From Pseudodesulfovibrio sp. S3 (GTDB lineage Bacteria > Desulfobacterota > Desulfovibrionia > Desulfovibrionales > Desulfovibrionaceae), in the NCBI RefSeq assembly GCF_004025585.1, contig NZ_QTZO01000002.1:62001-126000 (forward strand): a DNA stretch of 64,000 nt. The letters run 5' to 3'. The notes under the pieces were generated by a model that had not been told where the DNA came from, did not search any database, and worked only from the letters and a program-made list of their open reading frames with translations. Below are positions 17,129 through 24,533 of the stretch, in pieces (positions within the stretch are counted from its first letter, which is position 1; every line of letters starts with the position of its first letter). Made by a program: the position numbers and the translations under genes.

Positions 17129-17787
17129 ACCCCATTATCGAACTGAAAGATATCCACAAACGATTCGCCATGCGCCCGGTCATCACCGGGTTCAACCTTA
17201 CCGTGCAACAGGGAGAAATCCTGGGCATGCTCGGTCCAAGCGGTATCGGAAAATCCACCGTCCTGCGCATGATCGCCGGGCTGACCGCCCCGGACTCGGG
17301 ACATATCCGGGTCAATTCCAACCATATAGGATACGTATTCCAGGAAGCGCGTCTGCTGCCCTGGGACACCGCGCTGAACAATGTCGTGCTGCCCCTGCGC
17401 GCACAGGGAATCAACAGGCACAAGGCCCTTGAACATGCCCGCTATTATCTCCGGTGCATGGAACTTTCCGAATCCGAAAACGCCTACCCCCACCAGCTTT
17501 CCGGCGGCATGCGGCAACGGGTGGCCCTGGCCCGAGCCTTTGCCATAGGCCCGGACATCCTGCTTCTGGACGAACCGTTCACCGGTCTGGACGCAACTCT
17601 CAAGGAAACCATGCGAAATCTACTGGATTCCGCCCTTGATGCGTGCCCGGCAACTATCATACACGTGACCCACGACCCCTCGGAACTGCTCAACAGGACC
17701 AACCGCACGATCCACCTGGAGCAGAAGCTCGAAGGATACACAGGTGCCTGCCTGACCGAAACTGATCAGCAAAGACAATTGTCCTAA
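17125..17787 (+). CDS. ABC transporter ATP-binding protein, NitT/TauT type
   Basis: 220 aa. Walker A GPSGIGKST (about 33-41), Q-loop VFQEARLLPW, signature LSGGMRQRVALARAF, Walker B LLLDEPF and H-loop VTHD are all intact. The VFQEARLLPWDT segment is typical of SsuB/TauB-like ATPases. It completes the importer of cassette 1. Confidence 0.92.
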   Translation: MNPIIELKDIHKRFAMRPVITGFNLTVQQGEILGMLGPSGIGKSTVLRMIAGLTAPDSGHIRVNSNHIGYVFQEARLLPWDTALNNVVLPLRAQGINRHKALEHARYYLRCMELSESENAYPHQLSGGMRQRVALARAFAIGPDILLLDEPFTGLDATLKETMRNLLDSALDACPATIIHVTHDPSELLNRTNRTIHLEQKLEGYTGACLTETDQQRQLS

Positions 17788-18075
17788 CCCAAGCCACTAT
17801 TTTCGGGCAGCGTTTCAAATACTTCCGGGGTGACCGCCGCATCGAAAAACAAGCTCATGCACCGATTTCACAACAACTCCTGAACCAAGGATTTTCTGAC
17901 AACACGTATTGACAGCGCATGAGGTTGAATGTCATTTTCATTTACTGCATTTCAATGGACGCCGATCTTCTGTGCGATGCCACATTTTCTGGCAGTTCAT
18001 GCGCAGGCGGCAACACCGTATACACCAGCGTCCAACACATGAATCCGAGGGGCGCCACAAACAAATGGAGACTCC
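17788..18075. other. Intergenic region before methyltransferase 2
   Basis: 288 bp with a Fur box at 17925-17941 and no clear terminator after the ATPase gene. Short open frames on the plus strand (from 17909 and 17919) run into the next gene in other frames and look spurious. Confidence 0.5.
17925..17941. promoter_or_regulatory. Fur box upstream of methyltransferase 2
   Basis: TTGAATGTCATTTTCAT matches the local consensus TTGAAAATCATTTTCAA at 14 of 17 positions, about 135 bp before the start codon. It implies this gene has its own iron-controlled promoter. Confidence 0.7.
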
Positions 18076-18903
18076 ATGCAAAAAATCAACACCGAAGGCA
18101 TTTCAGACGCAGTAGCGGACACCCTGTTCATCACTTTGTACATGCGTTGCCTGGAAACCAGGAGACCGGACAGAATCATCAAGGACCAGGCAGCATGCAA
18201 TATCGTGGAGTCCGTGGATTACGACTTTTCGAAATATGACGATGCGATTCGGAGTCAGGTCGGAATCTGCATCCGGGTTCAGTACTTTGACGAAATTGCA
18301 AGGAGATTCCTCGACAACAACGCCTCTCCGGTCGTGATAAACCTCGGGTGCGGACTCGACACCCGGTCCACCCGGATAGGCCTGAACAAGGGCACTTTCT
18401 ACAATATCGATCTTCCGGAAGTCATGGAATTGCGCGACAAGCTGTTGCCGCCGGATGAACACAACATTTCCATCCACAAGTCGATGTTTGACCCTTCCTG
18501 GACTCAAGAAATCCGGGAAAAACACCCGCAAGCGAATATCCTTATCATGGCTGAGGGCGTATTCATGTTTTTCCCGGAAGATGAAATCCGCCCGGTTCTC
18601 GAACAGGTCGCCCGCTCCCTGTCCCCTGGAGAACTTGTCTTTGACGCCTGCACGGCCTTCGGCTGCAGGATGTCTTCCCGGCACGACACGCTAAAACACA
18701 CCAACGCAAGCTTTCAATGGGCCCTGAACGACGACACACTCCCTGAAAGATGGGCTTCCAACCTGCATTTGCAGAATGTTGCCTACTACATGGACAAGGA
18801 AAAAAAACGGTGGGACAACCTCTCCAGGTTCATGTCCATGTTCCCCATTCTCTCCAAGGCGTTCAAGATGCTGCACTTCCAAATGACTCCGGCACAGGCT
18901 TAA
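18076..18903 (+). CDS. SAM-dependent methyltransferase, leucine carboxyl methyltransferase (PF04072) type
   Basis: 275 aa. The SAM motif NLGCGLDTRSTR (about 89-100), followed by YNIDLPEVMELRDKLLP and ILIMAEGVFMFFPEDEI, is diagnostic of the LCM/PPM (COG3315) family, which O-methylates carboxylates in polyketide-like or other small molecules. It has its own Fur box, closes cassette 1, and is unrelated in fold class to methyltransferase 1. A strong terminator follows. The substrate is unknown; a carboxylate of an imported chelator is one guess. Confidence 0.88.
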   Translation: MQKINTEGISDAVADTLFITLYMRCLETRRPDRIIKDQAACNIVESVDYDFSKYDDAIRSQVGICIRVQYFDEIARRFLDNNASPVVINLGCGLDTRSTRIGLNKGTFYNIDLPEVMELRDKLLPPDEHNISIHKSMFDPSWTQEIREKHPQANILIMAEGVFMFFPEDEIRPVLEQVARSLSPGELVFDACTAFGCRMSSRHDTLKHTNASFQWALNDDTLPERWASNLHLQNVAYYMDKEKKRWDNLSRFMSMFPILSKAFKMLHFQMTPAQA

Positions 18904-18922
18904 CCGCAATAAGAAGGCAACG

Positions 18923-18968
18923 GCCAAGAAAAGCCCCCGGAGCAATTGCTCCGGGGGCTTTTCTTGGC
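18923..18968. terminator. Bidirectional rho-independent terminator (perfect palindrome)
   Basis: A 46-bp perfect palindrome with a GC-rich core (GCCCCCGGAGC) and AAAA/TTTT flanks. It sits between the convergent methyltransferase 2 (+) and TPR gene (-). Confidence 0.93.
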
Positions 18969-18992
18969 AAGAAGTTCAGCCGCGCATATCAG

Positions 18993-20165
18993 CTACTCCA
19001 GAGCCTCCTTGCGTGCCAACTCAATATCATCGATCACAGAGATAGGGGCCTTAACGCGTCCAACGAATTCCCGATTCCCAGACAGCGCATCCAAATGCAC
19101 CCTTGCCGTTTTCCAATCACGGTTTTCCCAGGCGCACATGGCAAGGAAATAACGGCTTTCCAGGGCGTTGGCATTCTTTTTCAAAATATCCAGAAACACC
19201 TGCTCCGCCTCCTTGAACCGACGGGCCCGATATAGGATCTCCCCCTTTTCCTCGGCCAACGAAACAGAGGGCGCGAACCGGGAGAGTTGTCTTACCGCTT
19301 CATCGGTTCGTCCCGAGGAAGCGGTAAGTTGAGCGATCCTAATTGCATGTTCCTCATCAGAAGCTCCGGGGTAGGCGCGTTTCAGGGCGTCCGATGCCAT
19401 GAGCGGAGCGTTCACATAAACATACAGCGAGGCCAGCCGTTCAAGCTCCTTGCTGGATGGAGAACCGAGCCGATAACAAATCTCAAGGGCGCTGGCGGCC
19501 TTTGCGTATTCCTCCCTGTCCAGATGCAATTTGGAAAGAAGTTGCCAGTAAGGAGCATCATCCGGATTCGACGCCAGATAGGTATGGAGCATGCTTTCGG
19601 CACGCTTGAACTGCTTGGCCTCGAGATGGGCGTGGACCGCCAGGCGTACCCATTCCTTTTTCGGATTCTTGTCCACTGCAAGCAACCGGGCCATGACCTT
19701 CGCGGCAGCGGCATATTCTCCCCCGCTGTAATAAGCCGACCCTGCGTGAAACAGCAAAACCGACTCGGGCGGAGATTTGAGAGCATAGGTTTTCTCAAAC
19801 AACCGGCCTGCGTCCGCGTACCGTCCCAGCTCATAGCAGGCCACGGCGCTGTTACGGGCCAACTCAACATTGTCGGGATAGGCATCCAGTCCTTTGAGGA
19901 ACACCTTGAACGCCTGTTCCCTGTCTCCTTTTCTGTATTGTGCGCCGCCGAGCATGAGATACGCCTGGGGAGGAATCGCCTCCTCAGCCTGCTCCATATA
20001 TTCCCGCAGAACGGAAACAGCATCGGCAAAATGAGCGTCGTCGATGCTCATTTGCGCCTTATGCAGGACCTGCCGGGCCTGAGGGGAAAGCCGTTCCGCT
20101 GCATATGCCGATCCTGAAACAAGAACTATTGCCAGGATTAAGAGAAGTATTCTTGCCATGATCAT
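18993..20165 (-). CDS. Periplasmic TPR-repeat protein of the Ton complex operon
   Basis: 390 aa with a signal peptide ending near SGSAYAAERL and about eight TPR-like helical pairs (for example AYLMLGGAQYRKGDREQAFKVF and LHLDREEYAKAASALEICY). It is the last gene of the DUF3450-ExbB-ExbB-ExbD-TonB unit; its ATG overlaps the tonB stop. TPR proteins are regular partners in this type of Ton cluster in marine gamma- and deltaproteobacteria, probably as a periplasmic scaffold. The exact role is not established. Confidence 0.88.
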   Translation of the reverse strand: MIMARILLLILAIVLVSGSAYAAERLSPQARQVLHKAQMSIDDAHFADAVSVLREYMEQAEEAIPPQAYLMLGGAQYRKGDREQAFKVFLKGLDAYPDNVELARNSAVACYELGRYADAGRLFEKTYALKSPPESVLLFHAGSAYYSGGEYAAAAKVMARLLAVDKNPKKEWVRLAVHAHLEAKQFKRAESMLHTYLASNPDDAPYWQLLSKLHLDREEYAKAASALEICYRLGSPSSKELERLASLYVYVNAPLMASDALKRAYPGASDEEHAIRIAQLTASSGRTDEAVRQLSRFAPSVSLAEEKGEILYRARRFKEAEQVFLDILKKNANALESRYFLAMCAWENRDWKTARVHLDALSGNREFVGRVKAPISVIDDIELARKEALE

Positions 20166-20824
20166 TGCGTCAGCTCAAAGACAAAGGGCAGAAGAACCCA
20201 GGTATCCACGGCCTCTCCCTTGTATTTTCCCGGCTGGAACCGCCAGCGCTTGGCCGCATTCAGGGCGGCATCATCAAAGACGCCAGCCGGTGTTGAGGAG
20301 TGAATGGTAATATCTTGCGGCGTGCCTTTAGCCGTGACAAGCATACGGACCACGACCTCCCCTTCCACCCTGTTCCGCTTGGCCACATACGGATAGTCGG
20401 GGGGGACACTGCGCAACACCTGCGGGATGTCATCCACCTCGTCCATGGTAAAGCCTATGCCGCCGAAATCTCCCGAGGGAAGGGAAATGTCACCGGCCAA
20501 CCCAGGATGCGTATCTGCTGAAAATCGGGGGGTGCTCATTGTCATGACAGGCTTGACGGGTTTGCTTTTCACCTTGTTCGAAAACTGCTTGGGGAGTTCC
20601 TTGGGTGGCTTCATCTCATCCAATTTCCTGCGCTGCAACTCCGGCAAGGGTTTGTCGCGTTGCGGCTGGGCAAGACGGATGGCTCCCTCCACAATCTCCA
20701 TGCCCTTGGGAACAGGGGCGTCATTGAGCAGCAGGATTCCGACATACACCAGCCCAACCATACAAGCCGCAACCATGCATGAGGCCACGAACTCCCCGCC
20801 CCCCCTGGCTCGTGCAACGATCAT
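20162..20824 (-). CDS. tonB: TonB energy-transducing protein
   Basis: About 220 aa from the ATG at 20824, which overlaps the exbD stop. One N-terminal membrane anchor (FVASCMVAACMVGLVYVGILLL), a Pro/Lys-rich periplasmic linker (PKELPKQFSNKVKSKPVKPV), and a C-terminal TonB domain (PDYPYVAKRNRVEGEVVVRM ... AAKRWRFQPGKYKG). It is rather short in the linker, as in Vibrio TonB2. It should energise the three TonB receptors in the window. Confidence 0.93.
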   Translation of the reverse strand: MIVARARGGGEFVASCMVAACMVGLVYVGILLLNDAPVPKGMEIVEGAIRLAQPQRDKPLPELQRRKLDEMKPPKELPKQFSNKVKSKPVKPVMTMSTPRFSADTHPGLAGDISLPSGDFGGIGFTMDEVDDIPQVLRSVPPDYPYVAKRNRVEGEVVVRMLVTAKGTPQDITIHSSTPAGVFDDAALNAAKRWRFQPGKYKGEAVDTWVLLPFVFELTQ

Positions 20825-21231
20825 TGCTTCCTCGCCGCTATGCTGATGTTCTTGACCCCTGCCAGGCGGCATTGGTCCAACACCTGGACGGCATTTCCGG
20901 TGGTGCTTTCCTGATCGGCAACAATGACGACCGAACCATCCGGTGTTTCCGCGAGAAAACGTTCCATGTAGGCGCGCACGGACCGGATATCAAGCGACCT
21001 GCCTTCAACGAATATCCGCCCGTCGCTGGTCAATCCGAGAAGGACATTGGCCTTCTCCTTGGTTTCAGCGGACTGGGCCGAAGGACGCTGGACCTCGACA
21101 CCTGATTCACGGACAAAGCTCGTCGTGACAATGAAAAAGATGAGCAGGATGAAGACCATGTCGATAAGCGGCGTCATGTTGATTTCGCTTTTGCGCGATC
21201 TGACCCCACGGGCATAACGGATGCTTTTCAT
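20821..21231 (-). CDS. exbD: Biopolymer transport protein ExbD
   Basis: 136 aa from the ATG at 21231 (GGGACGGGAA upstream). It has the ExbD/TolR signature INMTPLIDMVFILLIFFIVTT with the proton-carrying Asp in the single membrane helix, then a periplasmic domain. The longer open frame upstream overlaps exbB and lacks a ribosome site. Proton-channel partner of ExbB. Confidence 0.94.
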   Translation of the reverse strand: MKSIRYARGVRSRKSEINMTPLIDMVFILLIFFIVTTSFVRESGVEVQRPSAQSAETKEKANVLLGLTSDGRIFVEGRSLDIRSVRAYMERFLAETPDGSVVIVADQESTTGNAVQVLDQCRLAGVKNISIAARKQ

Positions 21232-21241
21232 TTCCCGTCCC

Positions 21242-21862
21242 TTACCTTGCCATTCCTTCGGTCTGATGCTGCAAGCGGATGCAGAACAATTCCATACGAC
21301 CCCTGAGCTTTCGGGCACGCTGGAACAGGAAACCGCCGAGCAACAGGCCGGGAACAGCCACCACCAAACCGCTTTGCGTGGTCACGAGGGCCTCGGAAAT
21401 ACCGGAAGCCAAAGCACGAGCATTGCCTGTGCCGAACTGGGAAATCACGTCAAACGTCGTGATCATGCCGGTTACCGTGCCGAGCAGACCAAGCAGCGGG
21501 GCCACGGCTGCAAGAATCAGGATGGTCCCGATATAGCGCATGGCCTTGAACTCCTGACGCATGCGCATTGCGTCCAGCATATCACGGTTGAGATCCTGGT
21601 CCTCGCACCGTTGTTCCATGTATTGGGAAAGAATGTCCCATTGCCACTGGGCAAGACCGGCCTTGCAGACACTGCTTTCCCCCCGGAACAGATCCAGGCT
21701 GCGCTCCGGGGTCGCCTCTCTGCGCCGTTCGCGCATGAACCTGAAGCTTTTGACAATGGCCAAAGTCCACATGATCAGGGAAAGGACAAACAGGGGGAGC
21801 ATGATATCCCCGCCTGCCTGGAAATAATCCGCCATTCGTTCCGCAAGGCTATGCAGCTGCAT
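21242..21862 (-). CDS. exbB: ExbB/MotA/TolQ proton-channel protein (second copy)
   Basis: 206 aa with three membrane segments and the family core RYIGTILILAAVAPLLGLLG followed by TGMITTF...SEALVTTQSGLVVAVPGLLL. The start (GGGAGGAA ribosome site) overlaps the previous gene by 14 bp. This is the classical-size ExbB of the cluster; the longer upstream relative is TtpC-like. Confidence 0.94.
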   Translation of the reverse strand: MQLHSLAERMADYFQAGGDIMLPLFVLSLIMWTLAIVKSFRFMRERRREATPERSLDLFRGESSVCKAGLAQWQWDILSQYMEQRCEDQDLNRDMLDAMRMRQEFKAMRYIGTILILAAVAPLLGLLGTVTGMITTFDVISQFGTGNARALASGISEALVTTQSGLVVAVPGLLLGGFLFQRARKLRGRMELFCIRLQHQTEGMAR

Positions 21863-23273
21863 CGAGTTCCTCCCGTGTTTTGATTTTACCCAGCTTCATC
21901 AGCGCCACGGCAAAACCGGTGCCCTTCTCCTCCATGTCGCCGATGATCTTGTCCACCCGCCGCTCAAGTATGTGGTGCAGAATCATGATGGGTACGGCCA
22001 CCGCAAGGCCGAGCTGGGTGGTGACAAGAGCTTCGGAAATGCCGCCCGACATCATGCGAGGATCACCGGTGCCGTAAACTGTGATGATCTGAAAGGTGTT
22101 GATCATGCCGGTAACCGTACCGAGCAGGCCGAGAAGCGGGGCCACGGCCGCAAGCACGTTCAGCGTAGGCAAAAACCGTTCAAGCATGGGCAATTCCTTG
22201 AGAAGCCCTTCCTGAAAAGCGTTTTCGATGATCTCACGCGTATTGCCGAGATATTTGAGTGTGTGACCGATGATGCGGCAGGTGGGATACATGGATTGTT
22301 CCCGGCAGAATTGTCGGCATTCCTTCCACTTCCCATTGTCGACCATGCCCAGAATCGTGGCCATATTGCGGTCCGAGTTGCCGCGTATCTTGCTCAAGGA
22401 GTAGAAACGCTCGACCACCAGAACCAGCGCGGCAATGCCCACCAGAATAATGGGCCACACCAGAAGCCCCCCGGCGCTCAGCCACTCGTATATTCCCTTT
22501 TGATCCTGAGCCAACCGGGTGAACGCGGCACCATTGGAGATGTCCACCGGAAAGACCGTACCCTTCCCCTCAAAATACTCGCGCATCAAACCCGAGAGCT
22601 TCCATCCAGGAGCGCCCTGCACGGCGACCAGGGTGCTGGCGTCGTTTCCGGGACGCAGGAATCCGAGGGATCCATCCGGCAGGCGGTACGCCATGGTGAA
22701 GGAACCTATACGCAGGAGATCGCCGGTCTTGTCTTTTCCATCGGTGCCGATGAAACTCCCGGTACGCCTTGCGACGGTGCCGGAAACCTGCAATTCTTCA
22801 AGCAACAACGTGAGCAGGTTCTGAATGCCCTCGAGACCGGGAAACTTTTCAGGCTGAAGCACTTCGGCCAGTACGGTTTCCCGCTGGGGAAACTCCGGGG
22901 TGGTCAGGCTTTCATGAAAATAATCACGCGCCTGCTTGGCTGCCGTACGAATGGTACCGTCAATGGTCTTGAGTTCATGAGCCTGTTCAGCAAGTTCTTC
23001 CTGCAGGACTTTTTCCTGTTGGAGAAGAGCATCATATTGAGCTTTCAGGGTGCTGAACTCCTTCTGCCTGACATCAATGGAATCCTGCAGGGCATTCTTC
23101 TCAGCCGAGATTTCACGCCGCTCTTGGGCGATAATGGACTCGGTTTGACGGACGTTTTCCTGCACCGTCCCGGCAACGGTTGTGACCTGTTGCGCCACCT
23201 GCTGCCACTGTTGGGCATAAGCCGGCATCGACAGCGCCAGAACAAAGAAATACGTGACAATCAGAGTTCTCAT
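21849..23273 (-). CDS. TtpC-like long ExbB-family proton-channel protein
   Basis: 474 aa. A signal peptide (MRTLIVTYFFVLALSMPAYAQ) and a long periplasmic coiled-coil region (about residues 25-130, then a globular part to about 250) precede an ExbB/TolQ domain with AAVAPLLGLLGTVTGMINTF and SEALVTTQLGLAVAVP. This layout matches TtpC, the extra essential component of Vibrio TonB2 systems. Its start overlaps the DUF3450 gene by ATGA. Confidence 0.9.
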   Translation of the reverse strand: MRTLIVTYFFVLALSMPAYAQQWQQVAQQVTTVAGTVQENVRQTESIIAQERREISAEKNALQDSIDVRQKEFSTLKAQYDALLQQEKVLQEELAEQAHELKTIDGTIRTAAKQARDYFHESLTTPEFPQRETVLAEVLQPEKFPGLEGIQNLLTLLLEELQVSGTVARRTGSFIGTDGKDKTGDLLRIGSFTMAYRLPDGSLGFLRPGNDASTLVAVQGAPGWKLSGLMREYFEGKGTVFPVDISNGAAFTRLAQDQKGIYEWLSAGGLLVWPIILVGIAALVLVVERFYSLSKIRGNSDRNMATILGMVDNGKWKECRQFCREQSMYPTCRIIGHTLKYLGNTREIIENAFQEGLLKELPMLERFLPTLNVLAAVAPLLGLLGTVTGMINTFQIITVYGTGDPRMMSGGISEALVTTQLGLAVAVPIMILHHILERRVDKIIGDMEEKGTGFAVALMKLGKIKTREELDAAA

Positions 23274-24025
23274 TGGGCGGCTCCTATGGGCAGGTCAAGA
23301 AGTTCAACAGCACGCTTTCGCTCCGCCATGTCCCTGGCCCGGCGCAAGGTGCGTGCATACTCCTGGGACAGGGGTCTCCAGGAACTTGAGGCCTTGTCCC
23401 AAACCCCCGCGGCAGACCCGTCAGCCGCCAGGTAGAAAAGAGCTGTCCGGCCAAGCCTGAAAACGGAAACCCGGGTTGGATTGCCGTCTATCGGCAACTC
23501 CCTGGTGGTTGTAGCAATGTTTCGACCATACTCCGTTTCCACAAGAAGGGCTTCGAACACCCTGCGCAACTTTTCGCTCAGGCTGAGCCGGTAGTCGTCA
23601 AGCGAGGTATGGAGAAAGGCGATTCTCGCCTGTCGCTCCTCCGGCAGGAACTGCAGATCGCGGGCCACGAACCCGTCAAGCGTGTCCACAACCGTTTCAA
23701 GAAAAGGCTCAAGCTCCATGCGAATCCTTTTGGCCTCCTCCTTGCGCCGCTCCAACTCTGCAATCACCACCTTTTGCCTTTCGATATATTTAGCGTATTT
23801 CTTGTTCTGAAAGCCGAGCCAGTCATCCATGGCCTTCATGTCTCGTATTTCATCCGACATCTCCAATTTCTTATCCGTCCAGTCGACATATTTGGACTGA
23901 GCTTCAGCCTCGGACGCCACGGCCCTGGTCAGATCCGCATGGACCTCTTCCGGGGTTGCAGCCCCTTTTGCCGAAATTGGTGACAGCAGCAATAAAGCCA
24001 CTGCAATCGTGCTTCTAATCAACAT
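23270..24025 (-). CDS. DUF3450-family periplasmic coiled-coil protein
   Basis: 251 aa from the ATG at 24025 (AGGAGT ribosome site). A signal peptide ends near SAKGAAT. A long charged coiled coil (about residues 25-125) is followed by a small beta domain (RVSVFRLGRTALFYLAADGS), the pattern of DUF3450. The gene is regularly first in TtpC-type Ton operons; it probably works with the TtpC-like protein in the periplasm. A Fur box lies 110 bp upstream. Confidence 0.88.
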   Translation of the reverse strand: MLIRSTIAVALLLLSPISAKGAATPEEVHADLTRAVASEAEAQSKYVDWTDKKLEMSDEIRDMKAMDDWLGFQNKKYAKYIERQKVVIAELERRKEEAKRIRMELEPFLETVVDTLDGFVARDLQFLPEERQARIAFLHTSLDDYRLSLSEKLRRVFEALLVETEYGRNIATTTRELPIDGNPTRVSVFRLGRTALFYLAADGSAAGVWDKASSSWRPLSQEYARTLRRARDMAERKRAVELLDLPIGAAQ

Positions 24026-24533
24026 CTGTACTCCTGGATGAAGCCCGATACCGGGCAATTCAACAAATGAGTTTGATTCTTGTTCATAGGGCTACGCATG
24101 ACACTCTCTCTGCGAAGACAAACATCAAACGATGATGAAAATCATTTTCAATATCAGAACGATTTCTTACACACAACAAAATCCAATGTAAAGCCCCTCT
24201 CAACTTCTTTTGGAAAAAATATTTTTCCCCGCTATTATCGTAAATTACCATCAATGAAACATCGCCTGCAGAGGAATCGGAATGCCTCCCCCTCCAATGA
24301 AACCCATCATAGATATCCTCTGGCAGCAAAGGGGCCTGGTTTTCCCCGCATCGAACACCTGCCTGAGGGAGTGCGTACAAAAGCTTAAGGGCATCAAGAC
24401 GCCATGGACGAATTGCATATACATTCCACCCTCCCTAAAGCCCGGAAACAGACACATCACGTGAATTATTTAGAATCCGCGCATGATCCCGCTTCGGCCC
24501 CCAGAGGGACAACTGCCAAGCCCTCACCCTCTC
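24026..24533. other. Intergenic region between Ton operon and RND exporter
   Basis: About 0.5 kb. It holds the Fur box at 24135-24151 for the Ton operon. I see no gene or clear terminator in the rest, only short frames without ribosome sites. Confidence 0.5.
24135..24151. promoter_or_regulatory. Fur box upstream of the Ton operon
   Basis: ATGAAAATCATTTTCAA, 16 of 17 to the local consensus. It is about 110 bp before the DUF3450 start, so the energising complex is iron-repressed together with its receptors. Confidence 0.85.

Noticed and set aside
24084-24380. 98-codon minus-strand frame upstream of the Ton operon
   Set aside because: It covers the Fur box and promoter region, lacks a ribosome site and any motif.
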